The notes beneath the pieces are model-generated. The model had not been told where the DNA came from. It searched no databases and saw nothing but the letters and a program-made list of their open reading frames with translations. A program made the position numbers and the translations under genes. From NCBI GenBank assembly GCA_964519955.1, contig CAZFLM010000009.1, positions 62,001-126,000 on the forward strand: a stretch of 64,000 nt of DNA, written 5' to 3'. Each line of letters opens with the position of its first letter. Positions within the stretch are counted from its first letter, which is position 1. Source of the DNA: CAZFLM01 sp964519955 (GTDB lineage: Bacteria > Armatimonadota > Chthonomonadetes > Chthonomonadales > CAJBBX01). Below are positions 53,877 to 62,349 of the stretch, piece after piece.

Positions 53877-54819
53877 TTGGCAATCTCTGTTATCGGACTG
53901 CGACAGCGGGCGGTGCGGGTGGGCGTGGCAGGCGTTGTGGCGCTTGCCGCGTGGCTGGGCGTGCGCGCCCACTTCGGCCCGGTCTGGGCGACGCAGGACC
54001 TGATCCGCGCGGTCCGCCGCGTCGACATTGCGGCCGCGAAGCGGGCACTGGACCGTGGCGCCGACGCGAACGCGATGGCAACGGATGAGGCGGATCAGGC
54101 TCCCACACTGTGGGAGCGCATCCGAGCCGGCCTGGACATCGGGCCGCGTGAGGTGCCCCGGAACGGCGAGTGCGTGCTCCATCTGGCCCTCGACCAGGCC
54201 CGCGCGGAAGCGCAGAACGGAATGCAGTGGGCGGCGAGCGGGCAGCTTGTCCGCCTCTTGCTGCAACGTGGGGCCGACCCCAACATACGCTACGGGTCCG
54301 GCCGCACACCGCTGTTCGACTCGGTGTTCTCAGGTGAGGACGAGATGGTGCAGGTGCTGCTTGAGCACGGCGCGGACCCGAACCTGGACGACTTCGGCCC
54401 GCAGCACCTGCGCCCGCCCGGGCCCGGCGATCCTCCGAACTCGTACGCGGTCTCAATCGAAGCGCACCTGGGGGCCGCCGCATCTCAACGGACCGGGGCA
54501 AGCGCCCTTGTGCGCAGCGGCGTGGGCTGGCAATGTGCGGGTCGCGAAGTTGCTGCTGGCTCGCGGCGCCGATCCCAATTGGCGCTATCGAGACGGCACC
54601 ACCGCGCTGATGTTTGCGGTGTCGGCACGTGACGTCGAGATGGTCCGCTTGCTGCTGGACGGTGGCGCTGACGCGGGTGCCAGCACCACCGACGGCGAGA
54701 CCCTCGTTGGACGCGCCAGGCGGTACGGGGAGCAGAAGGTGACGCGCCTGCTGCTCGATTCTGTTGCCCACGCCACCCAGCACGGCGATTCGAGGCTTAC
54801 TCCAACACGGAGGCACTGA
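53877..54819 (+). pseudogene. Ankyrin-repeat protein, frameshifted in a G run
   Basis: The first frame gives a hydrophobic helix (VGVAGVVALAAWLGV) and ankyrin repeats (VRLLLQRGADPNIRYGSGRT, VLLEHGADPNLDDFG) until about 54470; a second frame continues with LCAAAWAGNVRVAKLLLARG, DPNWRYRDGTTALM and ends at 54819. Deleting one G from GGGGG at 54470-54474 restores a single protein of about 313 residues. The exact start is unclear (TTG 53877 or GTG 53913). It is a third member of the local ankyrin family and is immediately followed by the propeller gene. Confidence 0.75.
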
Positions 54820-56319
54820 GTGCGCATAGCCACACTGTCCATCATGACCGCCACCCTTCTCCTCGCCCCCGCCCTCGCCCTCGCCGACGACCAGGCGCAG
54901 TGGGGGGAACTGCACACGCGCAATATGGTCTCGCGCGAGCGGGGGCTGCCGGAGACCGTGAACCCGGAGACCGGGCTGAACGTGAAGTGGTCCGTGGAGC
55001 TAGGCACGCAGACCTACTCGACGCCGGTGGTGGCGCGCGGGTGCGTGTTCATCGGCACGAACAACGCCCGGCCGCGCGACGCGAGCCACCGGGGCGACCG
55101 CGGCGTGCTGCTCTGCATGGACGAGCGCGACGGCAAGCTGAAGTGGCAGTTCGCGGTGCCGAAGCGCAGCGAAAACCCCTACCTCGACTGGACCGAGACG
55201 GGCCTTGTGTCGCCGGTGGTGGTCGAGGGTGACCGCGTCTACCTGGTGACCAACCGCGACGAGGTGGCCTGCCTCGACATCCAGGGCATGGCGAACGGGA
55301 ACCAGGGGCCCTATCTGGATGAGAGCAAGCACCTGGCCCTGCGGAACGGTCCGGCCGAGGAGGTGACGGCCACCGACGCCGACGTTCTCTGGCTGCTCGA
55401 CCTGCCGACCGCGGTGGGTGTCCACACGCACGATGCGGCGCACGGCAACCCGCTCATCGACGGCCCGTGCCTCTATGTCAACACCTCCAACGGGGTTGGC
55501 GACACGCATCTGAAGATACTGGCCCCGGACGCGCCAAGCCTCATCGCGCTGGAGAAGGCGACCGGCAGGCTCGTGGCTGCGGACGGCGAGCGCATCGGCC
55601 CGCGGATCATCCACAACACGTGGTCCTCGCCGGCGCTCGCGACCGTGAGGGGGCACAAGCTCGTCATCTTCTGCGGAGGCGACGCGGTGTGCTACGCGTT
55701 CGAGCCCGTGCGCGAGGCGTCAGACACGGTCGCCACGCTGAAGCAGGTCTGGCGGTTCGACTGCGACCCGACCGCGCCGAAGGAGAACGTGCACAAGTGG
55801 CAGGACAACTTCGCGGAAGGTCCGAGCACGGTGAGCGGCATGCCGGTGGTGCACGGGAGCCGCATCTACGTGGTGGCGGGCGGCGACCCCTGGCACGGCA
55901 AGCGGTGGTCCTGGCTGAAGTGCATCGACGCGACGAAGGCGGGCGACATCACGAAGTCGGGTGAGATGTGGTCGTACAAGATCGACGCCTACTGCGACAG
56001 CACCGTGAGCGTCGCCGACGGACTGGTGTATGCGGCGGACTGGGGCGGCACGGTGCACTGTGTGGACGCGGCGACCGGCAAGGCGGTGTGGACGCACAAG
56101 CTGAGCGGCGAGATCTGGGGCTCGACGCTGGTGGCGGACGGCAAGGTGTACGTGGGCACCCGGCGCGGCGAGCTGTGCGTGCTGGCGGCGGGCAGGCAGA
56201 AGCGCGTCCTCTCCTCGGCGCAGCTCGGCAGCCCGATCAGCGGCACGCCGGTCGCGGCGAACGGGGTGCTCTACGTGGCGACGGCCAGTCGGCTGTGGGC
56301 GTTCGGCAAGGCGAGGTGA
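54820..56319 (+). CDS. Secreted PQQ-like beta-propeller protein
   Basis: 499 residues with a signal peptide (MTATLLLAPALALADDQ). Blades with the PQQ-like motif: VVARGCVFIGTNN, MDERDGKLKWQFAV, IALEKATGRLVAADG, CVDAATGKAVWTHKL. The start is GTG 54820, abutting the stop of the frameshifted ankyrin gene. Its last 38 codons (56203-56319) are repeated 2060 bp downstream after the RloAB genes, pointing to an insertion at this gene's 3' end. Confidence 0.88.
   Translation: MRIATLSIMTATLLLAPALALADDQAQWGELHTRNMVSRERGLPETVNPETGLNVKWSVELGTQTYSTPVVARGCVFIGTNNARPRDASHRGDRGVLLCMDERDGKLKWQFAVPKRSENPYLDWTETGLVSPVVVEGDRVYLVTNRDEVACLDIQGMANGNQGPYLDESKHLALRNGPAEEVTATDADVLWLLDLPTAVGVHTHDAAHGNPLIDGPCLYVNTSNGVGDTHLKILAPDAPSLIALEKATGRLVAADGERIGPRIIHNTWSSPALATVRGHKLVIFCGGDAVCYAFEPVREASDTVATLKQVWRFDCDPTAPKENVHKWQDNFAEGPSTVSGMPVVHGSRIYVVAGGDPWHGKRWSWLKCIDATKAGDITKSGEMWSYKIDAYCDSTVSVADGLVYAADWGGTVHCVDAATGKAVWTHKLSGEIWGSTLVADGKVYVGTRRGELCVLAAGRQKRVLSSAQLGSPISGTPVAANGVLYVATASRLWAFGKAR
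56203..56319. repeat. Left copy of a 117-bp direct repeat flanking rloAB
   Basis: The 3' end of the propeller gene. The 70 bp 56211-56280 are identical to 58271-58340; over 117 bp there are about 10 differences. Confidence 0.93.
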
Positions 56320-56333
56320 TGGGCGTGCCGGCA

Positions 56334-56362
56334 TTGACACGGCATCCATCGTGCACTATAAT
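56334..56362 (+). promoter_or_regulatory. Perfect consensus sigma-70 promoter for rloAB
   Basis: TTGACA (56334-56339), a 17-nt spacer and TATAAT (56357-56362). The -10 is the left half of the inverted repeat TATAAT-CGGT-ATTATA (56357-56372), a likely operator, and CGGAATATCCG (56374-56384) is a second small palindrome. The region is AT-richer than its surroundings. Confidence 0.9.
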
Positions 56363-56423
56363 CGGTATTATAGCGGAATATCCGTGAATTGGACCACATT
56401 GGTGTGTATGGGAGGGCCTCTCG

Positions 56424-57668
56424 ATGCTGGTGGGCTTCACTGTCGGGAACTGCCGGTGCTTCCGGGATCCGGTGAGCTTGAGCATGGTTGCGGCTCCTCT
56501 CCGTTCGGAAGACCCCACGCTCGATCAGGACAACGTCCAGCGAACGGAGGCCGGCCCGGACCTGCTCAAGAGCGCAGCCATCTACGGCGCCAACGCGAGT
56601 GGCAAGACCAACCTGCTGCGAGCATACTGGCTACTCTGCGCCATCGTCCGCGAGAACGCGGCGCAGAACTACCTCGAACCGCTGCCAGTGGAGCCGTTCC
56701 GGCTGTCTGCGGGCTACGAGGGACACCCGACGTTCCTTGAGTTCGTCGCCCTGCTTGACGATGTGCAGTACAGGTACTCACTAAGTGTCGAGCCGGACAG
56801 AATCGTCTCCGAGCGGCTCGATCGCAAGGAACGCCGGTGGGCCAACCTCTTCGAGCGCGAGGGCATGACGGTCAGGACGACGCGGGAGTTTCGGGGGAGC
56901 ACTGCCGTCGCCGCGAGGATGCGCGAGAGGACGACATTCCTGGCTACGGCTGCCAGCTTCAACGCGCCTCAGGCCGACGTCGTCTTCCGTTGGATCAACG
57001 CACACAGGTTCGTCACAGGGCTGGAGCCTGGCAGACTTAGCACGCTCAGCACGCTCTGGATGGGAGCCAGTACGCCCGAGCGCGATCGCCTCCTGGAGGT
57101 GATCCGATCGCTTGACGTTTCCATCGTGGATGTCAAAGTGGAGCGCGCTGACGACCCGGAGAGCGGCGCACGCCTCGCAACGGTCCATCGAGTGTATACC
57201 GAGGATGGCACGGTCGCGCGTGATGCCGCCAACAACGTCCTGACCTCCACGTTCATGCTGGAACGCGACGAGTCCATGGGCACCAACAAGCTGGTCCGTC
57301 TCGCTCCGTACATCGCCAAGGCGCTATGGGATGGTTCGGTGCTAGTCGTCGATGAGTTCGACGCGCGTCTGCATCCGAGGATGACGCAGGCGATCCTGAA
57401 GCTCTTCAACTCGCGAGACACCAACCCCAAAGGCGCGCAGCTCGTGTTCGCAACACACGACGCGAACCTGCTCGACCGGCGAATCATGCGCCGCGACCAG
57501 GTGTGGTTCATCGAGAAGGACCATGCTGAGGCTGCCAGGCTCTACTCCTTGGCAGAGTTCCGAGTACGACAGGATGCCTCGTTTGGTCGCGATTACCTGA
57601 GGGGCAAGTTCGGCGCGGTCCCCATCGTCGGCGATCTCCAGCGTGCTCTGGGAGGGCCCAATGGCTAG
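56424..57668 (+). CDS. rloA: RloA-like AAA ATPase (defence cassette)
   Basis: 414 residues beginning MLVGFTVGNCRCFRDPVSLS, with Walker A YGANASGKTN (Lys61), a long middle insert, then GSVLVVDEFDARLHPRMTQA (Walker B and associated signature) and FATHDANLLD (switch His). This is the AAA15/RloA type of ATPase found with RloB in restriction-linked loci and related to the AbiL abortive-infection pair. GGAGGG lies 7 nt before ATG 56424. The gene overlaps rloB by 8 nt. The predicted role is phage defence as the ATPase sensor of a two-protein system. Confidence 0.88.
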   Translation: MLVGFTVGNCRCFRDPVSLSMVAAPLRSEDPTLDQDNVQRTEAGPDLLKSAAIYGANASGKTNLLRAYWLLCAIVRENAAQNYLEPLPVEPFRLSAGYEGHPTFLEFVALLDDVQYRYSLSVEPDRIVSERLDRKERRWANLFEREGMTVRTTREFRGSTAVAARMRERTTFLATAASFNAPQADVVFRWINAHRFVTGLEPGRLSTLSTLWMGASTPERDRLLEVIRSLDVSIVDVKVERADDPESGARLATVHRVYTEDGTVARDAANNVLTSTFMLERDESMGTNKLVRLAPYIAKALWDGSVLVVDEFDARLHPRMTQAILKLFNSRDTNPKGAQLVFATHDANLLDRRIMRRDQVWFIEKDHAEAARLYSLAEFRVRQDASFGRDYLRGKFGAVPIVGDLQRALGGPNG

Positions 57669-58260
57669 CCGGCGACAGTCGGACCGGTATGCTCGGCGCA
57701 CGAACGTCCGCGAGCAGGTACCTGTGTTCCTGATCGTGTGCGAGGGGGAGAAGACGGAGCCCAGCTACTTCCGCGCGTTTCCCGTCAGCACGTCGCCCAA
57801 GGTGGTGGTGCTCGGAACTGGCTTCAACACCGTGTCGCTCGTGCGGGAGGCAGAACGCCAGCGCGGGCAGTATGATGACACGGACCAGGTCTGGTGCGTG
57901 TTCGACAAAGACAGCTTCTCTGCGGCCGACTTCAACGGCGCCATCGAGGCGGCCAGGACCAGAGGCTTCGGCGTTGCATACACCAACGAGGCGTTCGAGC
58001 TGTGGTATCTGCTGCACTTCGCGCACCACACGTCGGCGCTGTCGCGCACTCAGTATGGCGACAAGCTCTCGGGACGTCTCGGCCATGAGTACGCCAAGAA
58101 CTCGGCGACGATGTACGAGGAGTTGCGTGACCGGCAACCTGACGCCATCGCGAACGCGGACAGGTTGCTGAGCGGGTACTCCGTCCACAACCCAGCGGTT
58201 GACAACCCGTGCACTACGGTTCAGGACCTTGTTCGTGAACTGATGCGCTTCTGCCGGTAG
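57661..58260 (+). CDS. rloB: RloB family protein (defence cassette)
   Basis: 199 residues. LIVCEGEKTEPSYFRAFPVS and VWCVFDKDSFSAADFNGAIE match the RloB family, with a TOPRIM-like acidic arrangement (Glu in CEGEKTE, Asp-x-Asp in FDKDSF). FELWYLLHF is also typical. RloB is the probable nuclease or effector paired with RloA. ATG 57661 overlaps the rloA stop codon by 8 nt, ensuring coupled translation. It ends directly before the right direct repeat. Confidence 0.9.
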   Translation: MASRRQSDRYARRTNVREQVPVFLIVCEGEKTEPSYFRAFPVSTSPKVVVLGTGFNTVSLVREAERQRGQYDDTDQVWCVFDKDSFSAADFNGAIEAARTRGFGVAYTNEAFELWYLLHFAHHTSALSRTQYGDKLSGRLGHEYAKNSATMYEELRDRQPDAIANADRLLSGYSVHNPAVDNPCTTVQDLVRELMRFCR

Positions 58261-58262
58261 AT

Positions 58263-58379
58263 CGCGTGCTCTCCTCGGCGCAGCTCGGCAGCCCGATCAG
58301 CGGCACGCCGGTCGCGGCGAACGGGGTGCTCTACGTGGCGACGGCCAACCGGCTGTGGGCGTTTGCGCAGGCGAAGTGA
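58263..58379. repeat. Right copy of the 117-bp direct repeat: an extra 3' end of the propeller gene
   Basis: It encodes RVLSSAQLGSPISGTPVAAN and on to LWAFAQAK plus a stop, in the same frame as the 3' end of the propeller gene; the left copy ends LWAFGKAR. Without a start codon or upstream blades it is a remnant. The rest of the 281-bp gap 58261-58541 holds a repeat element. Confidence 0.93.
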
Positions 58380-58441
58380 GCTTGGCCGAGGGCAGCTCGA
58401 CGCGCCCGCCTCCGAGGCCGCAGGCCACTCGCCTGCCCCCC

Positions 58442-58545
58442 TTGGCCTGGATCATCCACGAGTGCAGTCGAGGGATGGGCCTGAGCCTGCCCTGAGCCTG
58501 CCGAAGGGTGCCCGTCCGGTGCGACTCATGAGTAGGTCAGGCTAG
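58442..58545. repeat. ~80-bp element (copy D) with a foreign repeat in its loop
   Basis: Ends GGCCTG and CAGGCTAG; flank CACGAGTGCAGT as in copy B. The central hairpin loop is expanded by two CCTGAGCCTGCC units (58480-58507). The right end overlaps the stop codon of the PadR-like gene. Confidence 0.8.
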
Positions 58546-58877
58546 CCGGCGATAGCCTCGTTCGCCGGACGTTCGCCCAGCAACTCGTACATCTGCCCGA
58601 CCAGCGCGGGGCGCGCTCGAGCCAGCAGGGCTCTACCTTCCGCGGTGATGCCGTAGGCGCCGGACGGCCTGCCACCATCCGGCCCAGGCAACGGGACAAG
58701 CAGGCCGTCGGCCGCCAGCCGCCGCAGCGCGCGCGAAACCGCCCGGGCGTGGGCGTCGTACCCGTGTCGAGCCATCTCGTCGGCCAGAGACTTGTGGTCG
58801 ACAGGCAGTTCGTCCGCATGATGCAGGATGTGCAGCGGGAGGAAGGCTCTGTAGATCGTCTGCAGCATAGGGTCCAT
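58542..58877 (-). CDS. PadR-like winged-helix regulator
   Basis: 111 residues: VDHKSLADEMARHGYDAHAR, VSRALRRLAADGLLVPLPGP and GAYGITAEGRALLARARPAL give the winged-helix core of PadR or related regulators, short and without an effector domain. ATG 58877 follows GGAGG by 8 nt. It is divergent from the HEAT-repeat gene (start 59022), a position that could allow it to control that gene. Confidence 0.75.
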   Translation of the reverse strand: MDPMLQTIYRAFLPLHILHHADELPVDHKSLADEMARHGYDAHARAVSRALRRLAADGLLVPLPGPDGGRPSGAYGITAEGRALLARARPALVGQMYELLGERPANEAIAG

Positions 58878-59021
58878 CGGTATCGCCTCCAGGTACCGAG
58901 CCGTACGTCGCGCACGGGCGCGGCGCTCCTCCTACGCGTCGGAACGTGGCGCGTCGAGCCGTTCCGCCGCACTCGGCAGCAGGTTCCGACGAAGCGCAGC
59001 TGACGCGCGAGGTGCCCGCTC

Positions 59022-59858
59022 ATGGCGGCAAGTGTCCCCAACTACATCCGGCGTCTCTGCGCTGCGGGCGCGTCCGCAGCGGCTCGCGATCGGGCCGCGA
59101 TGGAGCTGGTACGCATCGGCACGGAGGCAGTCGATACGCTCTGCCTGTGCCTATCGGAGCCGGACGCGGCCACGCGGGGGCTGGCAGCCGAGGCGCTGGC
59201 CATGATCGGCGACGAGCGCGCGGTGCCGTTCTTGCTGGAGGCGGCCGGCGACGACGACTGGGGGGTGCGGCAGGCCGTCGTCGCGGCGCTCGGGCGCTTC
59301 CGTAACGCGGACGTGTTGGACGCTCTGTGCGTCGCTCTGGGCGATCCGGTCTGGTCGGTTGCCGCCGAGGCTGTCGAAGCCCTGCGCCCCCGGCGCGACG
59401 TGCGCTCGCTGCAGTGCCTGATGCGAGCCGCAAGGGATGGGCATGCGATGCTGCGACAGGCTGCGCTGCGTGTGCTCAAGGAGTTCGGCCCTGGCGCCGC
59501 GCTGGCGGAGCGTGTGCTGGTCGAGGCGCGCATGACCCCGGACGAGCGGCGCGCAGCCATCGAGGACATGAGCCGCTTCCGCGCTCGCCAGGGCAGCGAG
59601 ACGCTGGTGTTCTCCCTGCCATCCGCGCAGGAGTTCTGCCGAGCGCGGCTGGCGCACCCCGATCCGGCCATCGCGGAGGGCGCCCGGCGCGTGCTGGAGA
59701 GCGGGCGCCTCCTGCGACCTTCGACCGGGCGCGCCGCCGGCATGCTGCTGCGCCCGGTCCTGGGCAGACCGGCCGCCGGTACCGCGGAGCTGCTGCGGCC
59801 CGCCGATTCGCCTGAGGAGCCGAACACCCCTGGAGCCGATGGGAGCGCCGATGAGTGA
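59022..59858 (+). CDS. HEAT-repeat protein with triple LLRP tail (paralogue 2)
   Basis: 278 residues of HEAT-like repeats (GTEAVDTLCLCLSEPDAATR, AEALAMIGDERAVPFLLEA, AVVAALGRFRNADVLDALC). It aligns with the HEAT protein at 29417-30220 over most of its length at the same residue numbers. After residue 228 the tail has LLRP at 230, 242 and 257 (RLLRPS, MLLRPV, ELLRPA), then an acidic end. The membrane protein at 61231 carries the same motif three times, so a common partner is suspected. Confidence 0.85.
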   Translation: MAASVPNYIRRLCAAGASAAARDRAAMELVRIGTEAVDTLCLCLSEPDAATRGLAAEALAMIGDERAVPFLLEAAGDDDWGVRQAVVAALGRFRNADVLDALCVALGDPVWSVAAEAVEALRPRRDVRSLQCLMRAARDGHAMLRQAALRVLKEFGPGAALAERVLVEARMTPDERRAAIEDMSRFRARQGSETLVFSLPSAQEFCRARLAHPDPAIAEGARRVLESGRLLRPSTGRAAGMLLRPVLGRPAAGTAELLRPADSPEEPNTPGADGSADE

Positions 59859-59865
59859 GGGCGCC

Positions 59866-61044
59866 TCAGCCACCCTCCACCCGGCGCCCCGCCCATGCGC
59901 GCCATGCGAGCGCCGCCAGAAGGAGCACGCCGAGCGTCGCCGCCAGGAAGTAGGCCGACGGCATCAGCGGCGCGACGGTCGCCCGGAGCCGGTCCATAGG
60001 CGACCGAGGCTTCCAGACGCCGTTCTTGTCCGGAACGAGCTTCCCGTGGCCGTCCGCGACCGTCATCCGCATCTGCGCCCAGTCGAACACTTGCGCGCCG
60101 GCGGCCAGCCTCGGCCTGAACAAGGCCGGCGACGCCTTGTTCACGCGCACGTTTGACAGGACGATCGTCGCCGAGCCGGCCCACTGGCCGCCCTGCTGAT
60201 ACGAGTTGGTGGTCGCCGAGAGCGGCAGCCACACTCCGCCGGTCTGCCGCACCTGCGTGACACGCATCGACGAGATCGGCGCTCCCCAAATGGCTCCGGG
60301 CTTGGTCGGCCTCGCGGCGGGGTGGAACTCGTCGTCGCGAACGACGAGGTAGCCGCGCTCCGGTGCCACCCAGAGGCGATGGGAAAGGAGCACCGTCGTC
60401 CTGGAGCCGGATGCCGTCCCAAACAGCGGACCGGACGGCACTGCGTAGGCTTCACTGGGCACGGCAGCTTCGAGGACGAGGAGGCGCCCGAATCGAGGGT
60501 CGGTGCCACCGGGCGCCACATTGGCGACCCGGCCTGCGAGAGCGTCGGCCAGATCGAGGCCGAGGCCGTCGTCCGACCGCGTGCGCATCCCGTAAGCGAG
60601 GGGGTTCTGGGTCCTGATCCGCGGCTCGTCGGTCACCTGCCCTCGCGCGGCGGTCTTCGCACCCGGCGCACGCTCCAGAAGGTAGTAGCGCCCGCCGGAT
60701 CGAAGCTCCTGGCTGAGCATGCCCCCCATGCCAGGCTGGGCGTCGCGCTCCTCGCAGAACAGCTCGTCGCCGTGCCAGGCCCAGGAGTAGCGCTGGATGC
60801 TGTGCAGTAGGGCCGCCGCCGGGCCCGCCGGCAGACGGGATGCCAGCGCGCTCGCGGTGCGTCTCTCCAGCACCACGTCGGCCTCAAGCGACCTAAGGCG
60901 GGAGTGAGCGGCCCGCATGGCGGCGACCACGGATGCGGCAGTAGGGACGCCGCGCACCTCGGGCTTCGGGGCCACCTGGCCGGTTGCCAGGACAGCCGGC
61001 ACGACAAAGAGCAGAGCGACGACCACGGCAGTGAGTCTGGGCAT
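59866..61044 (-). CDS. Hypothetical exported protein with C-terminal transmembrane helix
   Basis: 392 residues: a signal peptide (AVVVALLFVVPAVLATGQ), a large soluble domain of outer-membrane-lipoprotein-sorting (LolA-like) appearance (AHSRLRSLEADVVLERRTAS, LLVLEAAVPSEAYA, YLVVRDDEF), and a C-terminal helix SAYFLAATLGVLLLAALAWR with a basic end. The LolA-like reading is weak. The start is ATG 61044 with GAGGAGG upstream. It is convergent with the HEAT gene, 7 nt apart. Confidence 0.7.
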   Translation of the reverse strand: MPRLTAVVVALLFVVPAVLATGQVAPKPEVRGVPTAASVVAAMRAAHSRLRSLEADVVLERRTASALASRLPAGPAAALLHSIQRYSWAWHGDELFCEERDAQPGMGGMLSQELRSGGRYYLLERAPGAKTAARGQVTDEPRIRTQNPLAYGMRTRSDDGLGLDLADALAGRVANVAPGGTDPRFGRLLVLEAAVPSEAYAVPSGPLFGTASGSRTTVLLSHRLWVAPERGYLVVRDDEFHPAARPTKPGAIWGAPISSMRVTQVRQTGGVWLPLSATTNSYQQGGQWAGSATIVLSNVRVNKASPALFRPRLAAGAQVFDWAQMRMTVADGHGKLVPDKNGVWKPRSPMDRLRATVAPLMPSAYFLAATLGVLLLAALAWRAWAGRRVEGG

Positions 61045-61230
61045 CTCGGCCTCCTCGACTGGCGTAGAGCGGCGGCTGCGACGGGCGTTCCGCAACGGTG
61101 ATACGTCCGCGAGGCCAGGCGCGCTTCACCCAGATCGCCCGATGTCGCCGAAAACCGCCCATACGCCTCCCCGTAGTCGGTACCGAGGCGCGACAGTGAT
61201 GGAGCGCGTGCCGTTCGAGGAGCACCACCG

Positions 61231-62208
61231 ATGAGACGCCGAAGCCAGGACGCGACGGAACCCCTCTGGCGCCGCCTCGGCAGCCGCGACCCCGCCGTCG
61301 CCCAGGCCGCCATGGACGAACTGGCCGCAATGACGCCGGAGGAGTCCGCGGAGCGCATCCGGCGGCCGACGGCGCTCAACGCCAAGCTGCTCAGAGGGTT
61401 CTTCTCGATCTCCTGGGCCCTCGGGTTCGCTGTCGCTGGCGTGCTGTTTGTTCGCTGGCACGAGCCCGCGGTGACGATCTGGGGATGGGCACTGGGTCTC
61501 GTCCAGGCAGTCGGAGCCGGGCTCCTCGGGCTCCTCACGGCCTCCTTCACATTCGCGGGCGCTGGTCTGGCGTTACGTTGCCTCACTCCGGCAGGCCGCG
61601 CCGCGGTGCGCTGGCTAGGCCAGACGCCGTCCACTCTAGCCGCGGCACCCATTGCCGACCTTCTCGACGCGTGTCGGAGTGGCCCCCTGGTACCTGATCC
61701 GTGCCGCCATCACGCTGAGCAGGCCTTGGCGGACAGGCTTGCAGGAGGGTCCGAGCGCGAGGTCTCGACCCTCGACGCACAACGTCGCCAGCGCATGCGC
61801 ATGCTCCTCTCGACACAGGCATCGTTCGTGACTCGCTCCCGGTTCGAGGGAGTCGACGGGTTCAATGGGAAGCCCGGTGACAGGCACTGCGTCCCGCTGA
61901 TCCTCGCCATCCTCCGCGCCTACGAGACCATCACGGACGCCGAGGCGCTCAAGGAAGTCGAGAAGTGCGTCGAGCGCGCGGACGAGTTGGAGCGTCTGGG
62001 CCGCTCCACCGACGCCTCCCGCACCGTCGCCAACGCCTGCCGCGCTCTCCTGCCCGATCTGCGCGCCCGCGTCGAGGCCCAGCGCCGCGGCGAGACCCTC
62101 CTCCGCCCCGCGAGCGCCGACGGCGACACACTCCTCCGCCCCGCCGAGACCGACGAGGCCCACCTCCTCCGCCCAGCACAGGAAGACCAGCAAACGCAGC
62201 AGCACTAG
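61231..62208 (+). CDS. Membrane protein with triple LLRPA C-terminal tail
   Basis: 325 residues. After a basic start come two transmembrane helices (FFSISWALGFAVAGVLFVRW and LGLVQAVGAGLLGLLTASFT), then a helical cytoplasmic domain. The last 39 residues contain LLRPA at 290, 301 and 312, an 11-residue period, in an acidic context. No family recognised. The same motif ends two HEAT proteins of the window. The start is ATG 61231 with GGAGCACC upstream. Confidence 0.78.
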   Translation: MRRRSQDATEPLWRRLGSRDPAVAQAAMDELAAMTPEESAERIRRPTALNAKLLRGFFSISWALGFAVAGVLFVRWHEPAVTIWGWALGLVQAVGAGLLGLLTASFTFAGAGLALRCLTPAGRAAVRWLGQTPSTLAAAPIADLLDACRSGPLVPDPCRHHAEQALADRLAGGSEREVSTLDAQRRQRMRMLLSTQASFVTRSRFEGVDGFNGKPGDRHCVPLILAILRAYETITDAEALKEVEKCVERADELERLGRSTDASRTVANACRALLPDLRARVEAQRRGETLLRPASADGDTLLRPAETDEAHLLRPAQEDQQTQQH

Positions 62209-62218
62209 CCAACCAATC

Positions 62219-62294
62219 CCCCATCTGCGTCTATCTGCGTCCATCTGCGATTCCATGAAGCCGTTATCGCTGTTCATCGGTGTGCATCGGTGGA
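62219..62294. repeat. Short 10-bp tandem repeats in an intergenic gap
   Basis: CATCTGCGTC-TATCTGCGTC-CATCTGCG followed by CATCGGTGTG-CATCGGTGG. Non-coding; the GNAT gene starts 55 nt later. Confidence 0.6.
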
Positions 62295-62349
62295 CGCACT
62301 TGCCGTTCCCACGCAGGACCTACCCCCCGCCCGTGTCGAACCACCCACC

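Noticed and set aside
56320..58262. Integrase or transposase explaining the rloAB insertion
   Set aside because: None of the frames in the cassette encodes a recombinase; only promoter, rloA and rloB are present.
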